A stretch of 64,000 nt of DNA, taken from positions 27,951,501 through 28,015,500 of the forward strand of contig JABWDB010000002.1 of assembly GCA_019614645.1 (NCBI GenBank), in the 5' to 3' direction. Positions 37,226-53,720 of this stretch are shown here, piece by piece. Each line of letters begins with the position of its first letter. Position 1 is the first letter of the stretch. The notes under the pieces are model-generated. The model was not told the origin of the DNA and did not search any database. It saw only the letters and a program-made list of their open reading frames with translations. The stretch comes from Stratiolaelaps scimitus. Taxonomy: Eukaryota > Arthropoda > Arachnida > Mesostigmata > Laelapidae. Both the position numbers and the translations under genes were made by a program.

Positions 37226-37921
37226 GTGATGTTTTCAGCTGTTCCAATGTTTTCTCTTTGCCGTTGTTGTTATGTTAGAAAGAAAAAATGCGTTCTATTT
37301 CCTTTTCAACGGAGTGCCACCTCGCGTAACATGTCCTTCCTCGATTTAGCTCGCCCCTTGGTTTTGTTGGTCTTCGACGACGACGACGACGACAAAACTA
37401 GCGCTTTTCCACAATTTGCCAGTGCTTCCTATCCGGCCGATCGATTGGTGTCTCTGTTCACTTTCATTTCATATTGTCAGTGTTTTTTTGTCTCATCGGC
37501 TCCTTTATGTATTCTCTGTGTCTGTGTGTGTGTTTTGTCGACGGTTCGCCCACATCACCCATTGGGCTTGCGATTGTATTTCGAAAATTTCAGCTTGACA
37601 TTCAGTCCATCATATTTTGAGCTGATGTCCTTCCACACTACGGCATATACACCCTCTCTCTACTGCCCTGTCGTCCTCTTTTTAAACGAGCGAACTCGTG
37701 TCTTCTTCTGTGAACACGACACTTCATGGTTAAACCAACGTGAAAGCATCATCGTGGGCAAGGGACTACTACAAACCCGTTTTGAACAAACGCAGTCATT
37801 TTTGAGTATGAACAATTTTTCCGTCAAACCTACGCTTGACTTTCTGTATCCTGTCAGCAATAATCCAGAACAGAACCGACTGGTTTGCCATAAATGCGAT
37901 CTTCTGTTGATTTTATTCTGA
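37226..37921 (+). other. Unexplained 231-codon open frame
   Basis: The frame is unusually long for this AT-rich noncoding background. It carries an aspartate run (FDDDDDDK, about residues 50-57) and cysteine- and valine-rich stretches such as CILCVCVCVL that stem from a TGTG repeat. I see no domain. The composition is uneven and hydrophobic with many C, F and S residues, which argues for chance or a decayed element rather than a conserved protein. It starts just after dispersed repeat copy C. Confidence 0.2.
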
Positions 37922-42014
<4,093 letters not shown>

Positions 42015-42393
42015 ACCAGAGCAGGAGCCAACGTGCTCACAATGGACGCCATGTCGTGAACATGTTTGGCGTCTGCCTAGCAGAGCACCGATCACTTTTG
42101 CACAATCACCGACACCAGCACATCTAGATTTCAGCACTACCTCGTCACTAACAGAAGAAGCTATCCACGATCCACAACCGAAACACCACGCTCGAGTGTG
42201 TAGCCTGCCGTCCGCATCACTTCGCAGTCGCGGCTTAATTCATTGATCAACACCCGATCACCTCTCAGCATCAATCCGCAAAACATCTCACTTCGACACT
42301 AACATCTTCGAGAGAATTCTGGTATAAGGCGGCATTTCCCCGCACAGGACATCTCGGAGAACAAAGACGGAACGTTTCTCACTTCTCTGCAAT
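42015..42393 (+). other. 5' UTR part of the CDR2-like first coding exon, with two uORFs
   Basis: A good acceptor (cttaatctcaattgcag) ends at 42014. The untranslated sequence holds two short upstream frames: one beginning at the ATG in acaatggacgcc, of only five codons, and one of 20 codons beginning at the ATG in gaacatgtttgg. Both stop well before the main ATG at 42394, so they could dampen translation. The transcript must have at least one more exon upstream, not located. Confidence 0.5.
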
Positions 42394-42802
42394 ATGGATC
42401 AGGCACCATACCACCACTTTGGGCATATCGGGTCAGCTGAAGACGATGCTCGGCACCACTTATCAAATCCATTGAGGGACCTTCCGCAAGAGATACTTAT
42501 GGGTCAAGATCTTCTATCGCTGGATTCTGGTCTAAGCATATGCGACGATGAGGAGTGTACCATACCACTCAAAGCCTATCACCAGGATGTGACAATACGT
42601 AGCGATCGCGTATCAGAAACATTCAAAACGTCACCATTACTATCACTATCATCACATTCACAGACGACGACGACGACGACAACAACAACAACAACGACCA
42701 GTTCAAAGGCCAAAAAGAACATCGACTTTCTCATTGACGTGGTAACAGATAAACTCTCCGAAAAAGATCAACCTGATGAGTACGCTTACGTACCAAAGAC
42801 AG
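42394..42802 (+). CDS. CDR2/centrocortin-like protein, N-terminal coding exon
   Basis: This exon encodes 136 codons plus one base (phase 1) and ends at a donor, gttagt, at 42803. The peptide starts MDQAPYHHFGHIG. It is acidic and serine-rich, contains a run of twelve threonines at about residues 91-102 from ACG/ACA repeats, and ends NIDFLIDVVTDKLSEKDQ then a short tail to PKT. I recognise no domain in it. It is assigned to the CDR2-like gene because it lies on the same strand and its last base G plus the first two bases of the exon at 58389 make GAC, giving the D-LQLAAELG junction known in CDR2 proteins. That fit is suggestive, not proof, across a 15.6 kb intron. The start is the first long frame after the uORFs. 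Confidence 0.6.
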
Positions 42803-42961
42803 GTTAGTGAATGAACTCATTGATCTTATGATGTTATTTTTGTCAATTAACGATTTTTTATTTAGTTGATTGTCAATCTATGCTATAATCCAGGTTTACA
42901 ATACACTGATGATAGTCTCTGTAGGGCACCCGGTACCTGATTTTCACTGATTTTTATAATA

Positions 42962-43013
<52 letters not shown>

Positions 43014-44461
43014 TCATGATTAACGCTGCTTAATTATCGGGTAATTAACGCCGAATGGTTCATACGACTCAATACAACTACAATTAGGTTAGAAGGCCCT
43101 CTAGGCAACGCGAGTATAGTCTGCACTAGGCTAACTAACAATCAATATCTATTGTCTAGTGTACGTTGACGGTATGGTTGCTATTGTTACAACTATTGTC
43201 TTAATGCGAGCATCTATTTCCGTTCGTATATCGTATAATATATAGATAGCGCAAAAGTAATTGTACAATAATGTGTACTATATTCACAACATAAATGCGA
43301 TCTACTATTGTTCAGGAAGCGTAATCCAATAACTATCTACATCCATTGATCCACCTCTGCCATTATGTCGTCCTACAAATTATTCTTTGCTGTTAATGTT
43401 TGCCGCGGCTGCTGTTGTTGAATAAGCGAAAACTACTACTATCAGGCATTGGGTCACCGCATCTCAAAGTCCTAGCTACAACATGGACGGTTGCGTATGA
43501 ACGCATTGAAATTGATTTCAAAATTTACGGAAATGCTCATCGTGGTTTGCGCTCATTATCAGCGAATGATTATTTGCTGAGCGGTATAGTTCAAGTTCAT
43601 TTGACGCAATACTTCAAGTATTAGATGGCATCCGCCTGCACAATCAAACGAATCTATCGAAATTATGAATGGGGTAGTCGACTTCTATGCCCCCCTAATA
43701 GATGATGGATGGAAGGATGAATAACGATGACGGCGATAGCCATAGTAGTGGCAATAGCCGTGACGTGATGATGATGATGATGGTGGTGGAGGCATTTCGT
43801 AATTTTTGCCACATCATTACCACATCGTTCCAATCGGAACGCGATCACTCGATGCTTTCATCGTCTTATTTTTGTTTTTCACGATCAATTTATTTACACA
43901 TGAGCACCGGTAGTCCGTTTGCAGCCGTATTATCATACGCCGGTAGTACGCTGCTTAAATGGTGACCATGCAACACTGCATCACCCATCCATCTATCCAT
44001 ACATCAATCCATTCACATCTTTGTCTGTATGTCTAGCTATTATAGCAAGTAAGCGAGACAGTGGATGAAGCTATTCGCTAATCGGGATAATGTAGGCGAA
44101 GAAACTCGACCTGCGAAGGCTGCGTCACATTTGTGATCGATGGTCGTTGTTGAGTCTTGAGTCCGCACACTACGGCCCCTAATCATCATAAACAAACATG
44201 AAGATAACGGGAAAAGATGTAAGATCATGAAGTACCGGCTCGTACGAATGCGGTATTATAAAATGGGTATTTCGTTTCATAATTTAATGACATTCAATCT
44301 CGTAGGGCGCATCATCATAAGCCTTGCTGTCGCTCTCTGAAGTCTAAACTCAAATATGATACGAATGAGTAGGTGCGGCTTTTAGGCCTAACTTGGGTAA
44401 AAATTCCTCAAAATGTTCCAGAAATGATTCCCAGATCACTCCTGAAACAATCAGTCAAATA
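42803..44461. other. Intron of the CDR2-like gene, proximal part
   Basis: Noncoding, with a compound (AT)n(AG)n repeat at 42965-43013, about 160 bases after the donor. Short histidine- and methionine-rich frames at 43663-43965 come from GAT triplet repeats. Confidence 0.45.
42965..43013. repeat. Compound (AT)n(AG)n microsatellite
   Basis: AT dinucleotides (42965-42992) change directly into AG dinucleotides up to 43013. Confidence 0.95.
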
Positions 44462-44601
44462 ATGGGAAAGGGTATGGACTGATTTTTGAAAAAATGAAAG
44501 TAATTGCACTTCGTCAGCACAAGAGCGAAGTCAGTGATGAGATCTCTGGGAGGTATGTGAAGACATTAAAACACTGGTCAGGCCTATTTCGGTTGTTTTA
44601 A
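44462..44601 (+). pseudogene. Tc1-like transposase relic, N-terminal helix-turn-helix only
   Basis: The sequence opens with MGKGMD in one frame. After a one-base shift it continues IFEKMKVIALRQHKSEVSD, then EISGRYVKTLKHWSGLF and a stop. This follows the Tc1/IS630 transposase start (MGKG--L----R--I-AL---G-S--EIA-----S--TV) in order and spacing. Only the first DNA-binding helix-turn-helix is present; no DDE catalytic part is seen before the AAT repeats at about 44625. The family link is my reading of the pattern. It lies inside the long CDR2-like intron, in the same orientation. Confidence 0.5.
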
Positions 44602-46382
44602 CTCAATCATCTATAAACAAGTATAGTAATAATAATAAAATGATGATGATTCCTTCCGAACACCTTGAACAAATTGGTAAAAAATTGCATGTATTCGTCT
44701 CCCTATACATGTAGACGATATATACACGATTGTATGCAGATTGAGTGAATGATCTTCGTCTTCTTGGTCCTTGTGGCATATGCGTCAGCAGCGAGGCCTA
44801 GTTAAACCATTATTATTCATGTTTCGGCAAGTCAGTAATCATGTCAACCTAATGATGTATATATAGGCGAAGACGTATTAGAAGATGAATCGCATGTCCA
44901 AATGACCATGAATAATAATTACCGGTAAAAAGGGAGCAGAAAGAAAGCCTGTATATTCTTAGCTTAAATCAACCTCGTATTCTCTCAACAGAACGTTTGC
45001 CAGCCATCAAACTCATAAGTCAGATTATCATATGATTACCCACTTCAACTCACAATACTTACCTACTATCAAATTTCAGGAAATTACGAGTGCTTATTTA
45101 TTTTCCCGGACTATGCACCTACTTACATCCTTGAGTGCTGACATTATCATATGATATTCACTATATCCTTGAATGATGATGCTTTTCCTGGTGGTGGTGA
45201 TTGCGACGACTGTGGTGGACTACTCGATCATATCTGTCTATGTCTTAGTGTGTGTGTGTGTGTGTGTATATGTGTGACGAGTTATCAGGCTAAATTTTCA
45301 TTGTGCTGTTTCCCATCCTATCCCAACATTTCTCCATGAAAAATTTTACTTGAGTCTGCTCGAGCTTGTCATTGAAGGTATATTATACATTCATGGCAGT
45401 ACAGAGAAGTCATCCAATCATTTCCGTCACTTGTATCATGAACTTTGGACCACACTATTCACATATAATACATAGAATGAAATGACCCAATCCTCTGGAT
45501 CCACTCACCCCTAAAAAGCTTGCTTACGCTTTCGTTATCAATGCGCTCTCTATAAATCAGGGCTGGTAGCAATGACAAAAAATATAAAATAGAAACTTTC
45601 CGACCGCCAATTCCGCTATACGGCTCGTATCGAAACCACAATTTCTTCGATAATCTTCATGGTTTTTTGCGAGGGCACTATTCGTTTTCGTCTTACCACT
45701 TAATATAGTGGTAAGACGAAAACGAATGGGATAATGATATGATAAATATATTTTACGCAGACTCGCTGGGCATGAAATTGTGGTGACTACTGCTTTTGAT
45801 GCAGTTACATTGACTGATGCTTTTATTATTATTGGCGTTGTCTCTGTTGTTATTGTTGATCTTCATTCTGGCGTAATCTAATAAAAACGACGACGACCAC
45901 AACAACAACAACATTACGATGACTTCTTCATTGGTGATTTTCTATCTTTTTATCTAAGCAGTGGGATATATCGTCTATGTCGCCGTGAATAAGTGAGTGT
46001 CACATCGTCTGTGAAATGGAGGCATGACAAAAACATTTGGAAAGCGAAAATAATACCATGCGCAGATGTTGACCAACATCTATGTAGATATATAAGTAAA
46101 GATTAACGGACGTACACAAGATACTGGTTCCATGTGGTAAGTGGGTAGTCGTTATAGCAACATATGTCTATTTTCATATCAGTTAATCTATTTTTTTACT
46201 GGCGATGCTATTTTATTGCTTTTCGATCGGAATTCATATTCTTCTGCATTTTGATCTATCTACCTCGATGTTCATGATACGGCAAGCGAAGATTGATTCC
46301 ATTATTTATGTGTTGACTCTATGTATGTGCGTAATTGTCAATCAAATCTGTTATTATAATATACGTGTTTGCAAATAATTTT
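44602..46382. other. Intronic noncoding sequence
   Basis: No gene recognised. Contains a perfect hairpin at 45680-45727, a TG run at 45249-45267 and GTT/AAC triplet runs around 45840-45915. Confidence 0.45.
45680..45727. repeat. Perfect 21-bp inverted repeat with 6-base loop
   Basis: The left arm attcgttttcgtcttaccac plus t (45680-45700) and the right arm (45707-45727) are exact reverse complements around taatat. No mismatch occurs in 21 pairs, so the hairpin is either recent, constrained or produced by a local copying event. Confidence 0.95.
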
Positions 46383-46690
46383 ATCGGCCGGCTTCATATT
46401 GCGCCACCTATTCTGCATAGACAACAGAGCAATAAGTTAGTGCCATGAGCGAAAGATCATACCGAGTTTAACACTCTGTTGGGCACCGCTTATTACGAAG
46501 CGCCAGACATCCTCTTTTGTGACTTCGTAGACGGCTACCACCATTCAAAAATTTACATCGTGTCGATTAGATATCGCAGGTCCGGGAAGCAGATGGGCTT
46601 ATCGCAGTGTTTTTGTATGGGGATGAAGAAAAACAAAATAGCCATACTTAGTGGCATTGACTTTGAGAAGTCGTTGCACACTTTGACCTT
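46383..46690 (+). pseudogene. Protein-kinase catalytic-domain pseudogene fragment
   Basis: In one frame the translation shows kinase landmarks in order. LHIAPPILHR resembles the catalytic loop LH--PILHRD. KLV then a stop then AKDHTEF sits where KL-DFGLAKD belongs. NTLLGTAYYEAPDIL matches the activation-loop end GTAYY-APE-L (subdomain VIII). DGYHHSKIYIVSI follows as DGY-SK-DIWSLG (subdomain IX) with its key aspartate lost, and KIAILSGIDFEK resembles the I--ILSG-IDFE region of CaMK-group kinases. HRD has lost its D, the DFG motif is missing, about ten residues between them are deleted and a stop interrupts the frame, so it cannot be active. The N-lobe is not seen. Kinase family is uncertain; CaMK-like is a guess from GTAYY and the last motif. 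Confidence 0.5.
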
Positions 46691-47748
46691 TTATTCTCCT
46701 CTCGTGACTACAGCTTTACCTGTAGTGACGTACATGAACAAGCATACAGGTGACTCCGAAAATAACCGCAATCTTAGTGCAGAAAAGGTGGGCAATGGTT
46801 CAGTGTCACTTGCGTAAGTAAATCTATCATAAAAAATATACACTACTAGAGATAAAAAAATGCCAAAAATAATATAATTTTGTTCGAGCAACGGACATAG
46901 CAAAAAAAGAATTATCCTACAAGCGCTATCCAACATTTGGTTACCCTGAAAGCGGACTCTAGTTTTTGTTTAGTTTTATCATCTACGTAAAAAAAAAGCA
47001 AGACGAAGACAAGACGAATCAGAACAAGGATATGTGTATGGTATGTATTATACAATACAACAACCGGCTGTTGGCTCGGCTCTGATCTACCAATACATCT
47101 GTCTGTTTATAATATAATAATAATAGCAGCAGCTGACACGATTGTTCGCCGCTGCTAGCCAGTCATTTCTGCTCTGTCGACAATCTGAACGTCGTAATCT
47201 TGCGGTGTCGGATCTGGTTACATACTAAAGCAGACCAAAACAGAATGGGCCAACTGGATGTTCTATTTACATTATACAATAATAGTTCAACAATCGACTC
47301 TTGTTCTCACAAGTGAATCATTGGCCTATGGCCGCCCATCTGAGCAAATTGCTGCTGAACTGGAGAGCGGCTCAAACGATGATGGTTGCGGTGCGGACTA
47401 AAAACTCGCACGAACTGAACACTTTTCTATGCACAGTAGAACTTATAGTAGTCGTAGTGGTAGGAGCACATACCCACTCATACCATAGACTCATAACACA
47501 GATATAGAATTATGTTGGTAGCAGTAGTGCGTGCTACGAAGTAGTTCAAAGCAGTCTGTAAATTCACAAAGCGATTGTTAGAATAACAGATTTCTAACGA
47601 AATGCAACCTGGTCTTATTTCAAACTGATCCCCTCTGACGCTCTGTGTTGAGATGAGACGGATTTACGCCGAAGCTTGTTAAGAAAGACCTCCAATATAA
47701 AATACACATGTATGCTATGAGAAATACACATGTATAATATTTTTGCAG

Positions 47749-47909
47749 AAAGTCATATTTCCAGCGACGAAGTGGATATGCCTTCGTATAAAATGGGTTT
47801 ATATGGAACGTTACCGCTTGAATCTGTTTTGCTCGAAGATCACATCTCCTTTATCTCTCGACATTTGGGTCCAGTATTTGGAGCCTGCATCCATGTTAGT
47901 GTTTTGTAG
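47749..47909 (+). other. Weak exon candidate ending in a stop
   Basis: An acceptor, ataatatttttgcag, precedes a frame reading SHISSDEVDMPSYKMGLYG, then LPLESVLLEDHISFISRHLG and on to a stop at 47907-47909. It would join in phase to the exon ending at 42802. That join would end the CDR2-like protein early, so it would be an alternative 3' end or a chance frame. No domain recognised. Confidence 0.2.
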
Positions 47910-50690
47910 GTGTTCCATGTAACATGTGCTGCCATATATTAGTCATGAGCGATGATTATAATTGTATGAACATCAGAATTAGGTAATTACTAAAATGCTA
48001 GAAAGATTAATTCCACGACCGTAACTGTTATTCCATTACAATGTTAAACGAGAATCGTGAGGTATCGAGCAGAACTTCCCTGCCGTAATTCGTTGTCCCG
48101 CAAAGCTGCTTTCATAAAAGATCTGTCCCTATCCACCAGAAATGTGTCTTAGTGCTGCTTCTGCTGCTGTTGTGAAAGATATTGCTTGTGCAACACAATT
48201 ACCAATAACAAGATTATCACAGCGCCGCCTCTGTCTGCTATAAAGCCGGCCGTGCAAGGTAGTGTTCTATACAAGATGTATACGAGCTGGATCGCGTTAA
48301 GCGGATCTTTCTGTTAGTTGGGCCAAATGGCGGCTACTCACAGCATGGTAACAAAATCGTACGTCACTGATCATTGTACGCACCATCTTAGCATCACAAG
48401 AATGTACGCAGGTATACGTGGGCCTATTAGGGAGATAATTAATTTTTCCTCATACAATCCAATACCGATCGTGCTAGTTAGTGCCAACTGATTGTTCATA
48501 ATCAGTGAGGTTTCCATCGAAAGTAAAACTCTATGTTAGAATTGATATTTTTTCAATTGATAGTCGAAATGCGGTTCTGTGATGTAAAAATACCTCGAAA
48601 GCAAGTTGGAGGTCTTATATTTCAATTATTACTACTTTCCGAAATATTTTTTTGTCCTTCGGGACATTGAGTGAATGATCAAAAGCATAAGTTTGATTGA
48701 TTCACAGGAATGATGCACGGGTGTCGTACGTGATTAAGTCACTTCATATACTGCAGTAATAATCAACCTTAGAAAAGGGATTATGAGAAACCATCAGCAG
48801 ACAAAGGACAATTATCCCACCTACTTAATTAGATGAACGAAATTATATCACTCTTCTCTCTGTTGTTCACGTTGCAGATTAGTTTACTCGGTAAACTTAA
48901 GTTTGTCACTGACACACAATACCCAAGAAATTTAGAAAATAACAAATAAATAGTAATAATATACATAGTTATAAAATATTTGTATTCAGTTTGTACTACA
49001 CCTTATAATAGGTAACTGTTATAAGTAACTATTATACCCAACTACAAGAGTAGCAGGTATTGTGAACCAAAATTATTCGTTTTGCCACATCGCCAATTTC
49101 AAAATAAATTTTTTTAGTAATTCACATATTTTCTTTCATTTTTGTCATCATATTTTCATTAGGTGTATGTAATAAAAACCCAAGACAGCCCAAAATAAGG
49201 CACACATTCCTACAGAAATGATTGGCATAGGCATAAAATCAACGAACAGCACGAGGAACTATAATTTTGCTTAATAATAATAATTAATGTATAGTTTTTA
49301 ATTGTTCCGTTTCTCTTGCCATTCTTTGCCGATCCAACAACGACTATGCATATCATAACATATACGATATACATAAGCTCATCACCTCATATTAACGTAT
49401 ATAAATTGCCATTAAATTCAGATCTACTGCTGTCGCCTTGTTAATAGTATCCGCATAATAAGAGCCAAGGTACCGAGCAACGGAAATCACATCAAGAGAC
49501 ACAATATATAATAATAATTGTATGTGGCTCCCACTCATCGTGTGTGTGCTTATTGTTCGTAATCGGGTGTTTGTTTGTTGTACGGTTGCATCTGTCTCTT
49601 CTTTGCTTAATCCCAAGGATCTCTTCGCTCGGGTCTAGTCGAAAGTCTGATCTCTCCACCAAATATACACTCGGTCGTTTTGTCTTTTTGCATCAGCTCT
49701 GTCCCACAACGGCAGATTGATACAACAATAACAGCAGCAACAGCAGCAGTCATCGTACGACGGGTGTTAGACAGTTCGGTAGCCGCGCCACTGCTGATGG
49801 TGGTGACGCGTTATAGAACCATATCATTACACGCTGATTATACTATTGTGCTACAACTACTGCCATGATTCATCCACCCACCAATGAGTAGTCGTGTTGA
49901 TTGAGAAAGTGTTGTTGCAATAGTCGATGACAATGATGATGGTCATAGTATAATATATGAATGAATGAATGCCACAAAACAGCTGCAGCTAACCTAAGTG
50001 GTCTTTATGGATAATTGGGTGACAAAATTGTATCATCAGTAACGACAACTATGAATCATTCGGATTTTTCGCCTTCCGCCTCCTCCTCGCCACTTTTTAC
50101 TGCTGCTACTGCTGTTACTATGACTGGCAGTTAGTTCACTTTAACGCAAATGTGTAGGCGGCCGCTTTTGTTTAAGTCCTATGATGTCTCTATCGGTAAT
50201 TTGAAAATTATTATTCTTTATTATCAGTGAGCTCTGATCGGGATGAGCATTCGTAGTGTATGATAGCTCCTATTGAAACCAAATAAGTATAACCTCACAT
50301 AGGATAATCAACCCGGTTATTTATTTGCAATCACTTCACATACCAGATATACTTATACATGGACACATAATGATGATGATCAACATTTTGAACTCGTGTG
50401 ATATATTGACTATGTATCATATATGTCCTCTCTGGTATGAGCCACCATCGTTTACCGGCTTTTAGTAATGAGTTTTATCCTATAGATTTGCTGCTTCACA
50501 TTTACAGGTACAATGGAACCTGTAACACCAAATAATCACAATGGGTGTTGCTTCTGAGACCACGGTAGCAATTCCATTGGAAACAATTATCCGTCGATAA
50601 CACTTTTGCATTTTACTGATTGAATAACAAATACTGTAGATTACCATTCATCAAGTCTCATCATCATAGTTCGTCCCTCCTTGTACGCAG

Positions 50691-50804
50691 CATACCGCCA
50701 TTGAACTGGATAGCCTCTGTGAGAGCGTGTTGAAGGACTTTAAAGCAACGAATTCAAATCAAGAACCTAGACTGATTTGCACCATAAATAGGAACTCGTG
50801 GTGA
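50691..50804 (+). other. Weak exon candidate, unrecognised
   Basis: A pyrimidine-rich acceptor (tcgtccctccttgtacgcag) is followed by a 37-codon frame reading HTAIELDSLCESVLKDFKAT before a stop at 50802-50804. The wording looks protein-like, but its phase does not suit the CDR2-like exons and no family is recognised. Confidence 0.15.
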
Positions 50805-52309
50805 TCGTACAATAACAACAGTACAACGATTTATTAACTATTAATGTATCTTGGTTTGCTAGCCTCGTTATGTTATCTTCATCAAGAACGAGATCGATTT
50901 TATTATTTGAAACAAGGGTGAAGAACTTCGTGTCGTCAAATAGGAATCCAGGGCCGCTCTGGGGTTCCTCAGTCGACCGTTGCGACATCATTTGTTTCCC
51001 TCTTATCGTTTATTAGTTATTATCTCGTCCCAATCGTTGACGGCCCGACTGGATGTCACAGCAACACTTTCACCTGCTGCAGTAGTTGGAGTAATTTTAC
51101 TGACTTGCTGTTGTATTCATGCATTCATCTCATCTATCTCTATATGTGTAGTATGTGTTTGTCGTCTATCGACTTGTCCTGCCTAAGTCAGTGCTATATG
51201 CTACTCTGCAGTCCGATCTACAGCAAAAGGTTTGAACTCAGCTTATTGTCCCTATTCGCTGCTGTTGCTATTACTGTATATACACTATGATTCATATCCC
51301 ATCAATGGCAATAGACGACAGTAACATATCAGCAACCGGCAATTCCCAACAACTCATCCTCACCTCTCATATCGGCTTCCCGATTCGGCCACCAACATTT
51401 CTATAGGCATCGCAGGTAGCAGGGTGTCCCTGTTATTGCTTCCATCCCGCCATTTGCTGTGAAAATCCATCTGCCGACGCCTCCCTGATGACAGCACAAC
51501 GCACGACATGACAATAGCATCAGCAGCAATAGGTAAAAGCATCGTCTATAGACATCATCATTAAAGAAGACACAACAGCCCCCCCCCCCCCCCGGCGCCC
51601 CCCTCCGACGAAAGTAGTATCTGGCCACTGCTTATGTCTGTGACAGTTCATTTGGTGACAGTTCACTTCAGGACACCACTCGTCTGAGACCAAGTGACAA
51701 CGATTAGCAAACTGAAGGTTTGGTACTTCACGGTAGTCTGCGTCAAACTATTACGCTAACTACGCTGTACTATTATTATATTATATATTACCGGTACTGC
51801 ACCTGCTGTGCCACCTTCATCAAAGTAAGGTTCTGCCAGTTGCTGTCGGAGTCTCAACCGATTTGTACGGTCTGCTACTCGCTTAACACTCGATTTCGTA
51901 TCGACTGCTTCTTTTATCCTCTGTTTGTTTATCAAATTATGTGTATGCACTGTATTAGTTTAAAAAATAGATGCTCATTTACTGCGCTGCAGATTACCAT
52001 TGTCTGGCCTCTTCGAGTGCTCTAAATCAACCTGTGTGGCGCTTGAAGCACATCGCTCTCCCCAATATCACATGTTCGGTTAAGCACGAACAGTCTGCGT
52101 TCGGCATGTATCACTCGCGGTTACATCGTTCCGTTTGACGCAAGTCAACCAGATTCTCGTATCGACAACGAGCTAACAACAAGTCATATGCCCCATTGTA
52201 CGTTTAGTAAACTGGACACCATTGAATCATATACACGACATCTCAATACAGCTTTCGGTATGTGTTTGCATATATGACGGATTCGAATAGAACCAGGTTT
52301 ACGGCACAG

Positions 52310-52579
52310 AAATGTCAGGAACTGCAAAGCACGTGTCAGAGCACGTGTATGCAAATGTTTACGAACGAGTACCCCCAACTGCCAGCGATCGCACAAGCAG
52401 CCGTAGTGAATCTGCGCTCTCTAATATTGACGCCAACCTGAGGACCTCAGTGCCGTGCTGGCTTCGTTGTGTGCCGCTTGTGGAAGACCAGTCAAAGTGC
52501 AGTGAAAACGAATCAAAAACCAAAATGGATGACTATTCCTCTGCTTTGGCCAATGCGGATTACAACGATGATAACTATA
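52310..52579 (+). CDS. Possible alternative first or internal exon of the CDR2-like gene
   Basis: A frame from the ATG at 52312 ends at a strong donor, gtgagt, at 52580, one base into a codon. That phase fits the exon at 58389, giving N-LQLAAELG. A possible acceptor (acggcacag) ends at 52309, so the segment 52310-52579 is 270 bases with phase 1 at both ends. It could therefore be a first exon with its own start or a skippable internal exon after 42802. The peptide is polar, with SASDRTSSRSES-like wording and an acidic end, MDDYSSALANADYNDDNY, and has no domain. The acceptor has a poor pyrimidine tract, which favours the alternative-first-exon reading. The frame past the donor is intron. Confidence 0.4.
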
Positions 52580-53688
52580 GTGAGTCATTTGGTTCCGTTG
52601 TGGTTTATTTAGCCCGAACCTAAGATGTTTTACGATGTGCGAAAGAATTCATGATGCTTGAGCCAAACAAATGAGGATTAAAGATAGATCTCTATGCACA
52701 AAAATGACCTGTTAACATCTCAACGGACTTGAATATTATCCAAAAGCCTGATGAAAATTAGCGCACGTGGCCATTGGGGTCGTTAGACCAGATCGTAGAG
52801 CTTAGTATGTTTCTACCTATAGTGTAGTAATAAATTTGAGTAATTTTGACACGAATTGTTTCTTGCCGGCTGACAATTTCAAAGTATTCGCTAAGCACGT
52901 ACATTAACCGCCGGTGACGTTCATTAAACGCTTTCATTAATAGCGCGTTGCCTCGCAGCTAAACGAGCTAAAAAATAATAAACTTAATGCTAATCGCTGA
53001 GCTGATTTGATTAGCTCTTTAAGATTGTACAGTCTTGTCATTTTGCCTATCAGATACTGAATTGTACTAACGAAACTTGGTAATTGACGAATTTATGTGG
53101 CACTTAGTTACTACACAGTGTACGACAGCCATTATTTTCCAAAATCTCATATTATTTGACGGTACCGTCCCTCATCAAAGATTTGCCGCGAAGTGGGTCT
53201 GTCCGTGAGTTTGTATGAATGAATGAGTGATTTTGATATATTTCAATTGTCCATCGCGGCTATGGTAGTTACGTCCTTGTGTGTACACATTCAGTCTCCC
53301 ATTCCTCTAACTTAGGAACAACAGCTGCGCCTCGCTTTCGCATCGTCCGTATGTTCATCGATATAATAGTTTGTACAGCAGCTGTTATTGTTGTTGTTGG
53401 TGTCGGTATCACCGTTGGCATTGTATTCCGCTCTCTTGGTCGATTTCCCCACTTCAGTTAGCCGTGGGCAGCCTTAGACACCACCACCAATAACAACAAC
53501 AGGACAAGATGGCGAATATCGAAAATGTAACACCACCAGTGGTACCAACCGCACTTCATTCTACTGTGTATGTGTCTGGCCGTCTATCTATTATATTTGG
53601 CCGTTATTGCCGTTTTCGATTGAAAACCAACAACGCTAGAAACATCACGTGAGTTCTTCGGCTTCGTCTTACGAACACGAAGTATGAA

Positions 53689-53720
<32 letters not shown>

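Larger units (their letters stand above)
46691..52309. other. Intronic noncoding sequence with two weak exon candidates
   Basis: No gene recognised. Two small segments with a good acceptor and coding-like wording (47749-47909 and 50691-50804) are listed separately. A C15 run lies at 51579-51593. Other frames, including the minus-strand one at 50767-50991, have no domain. Confidence 0.4.
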
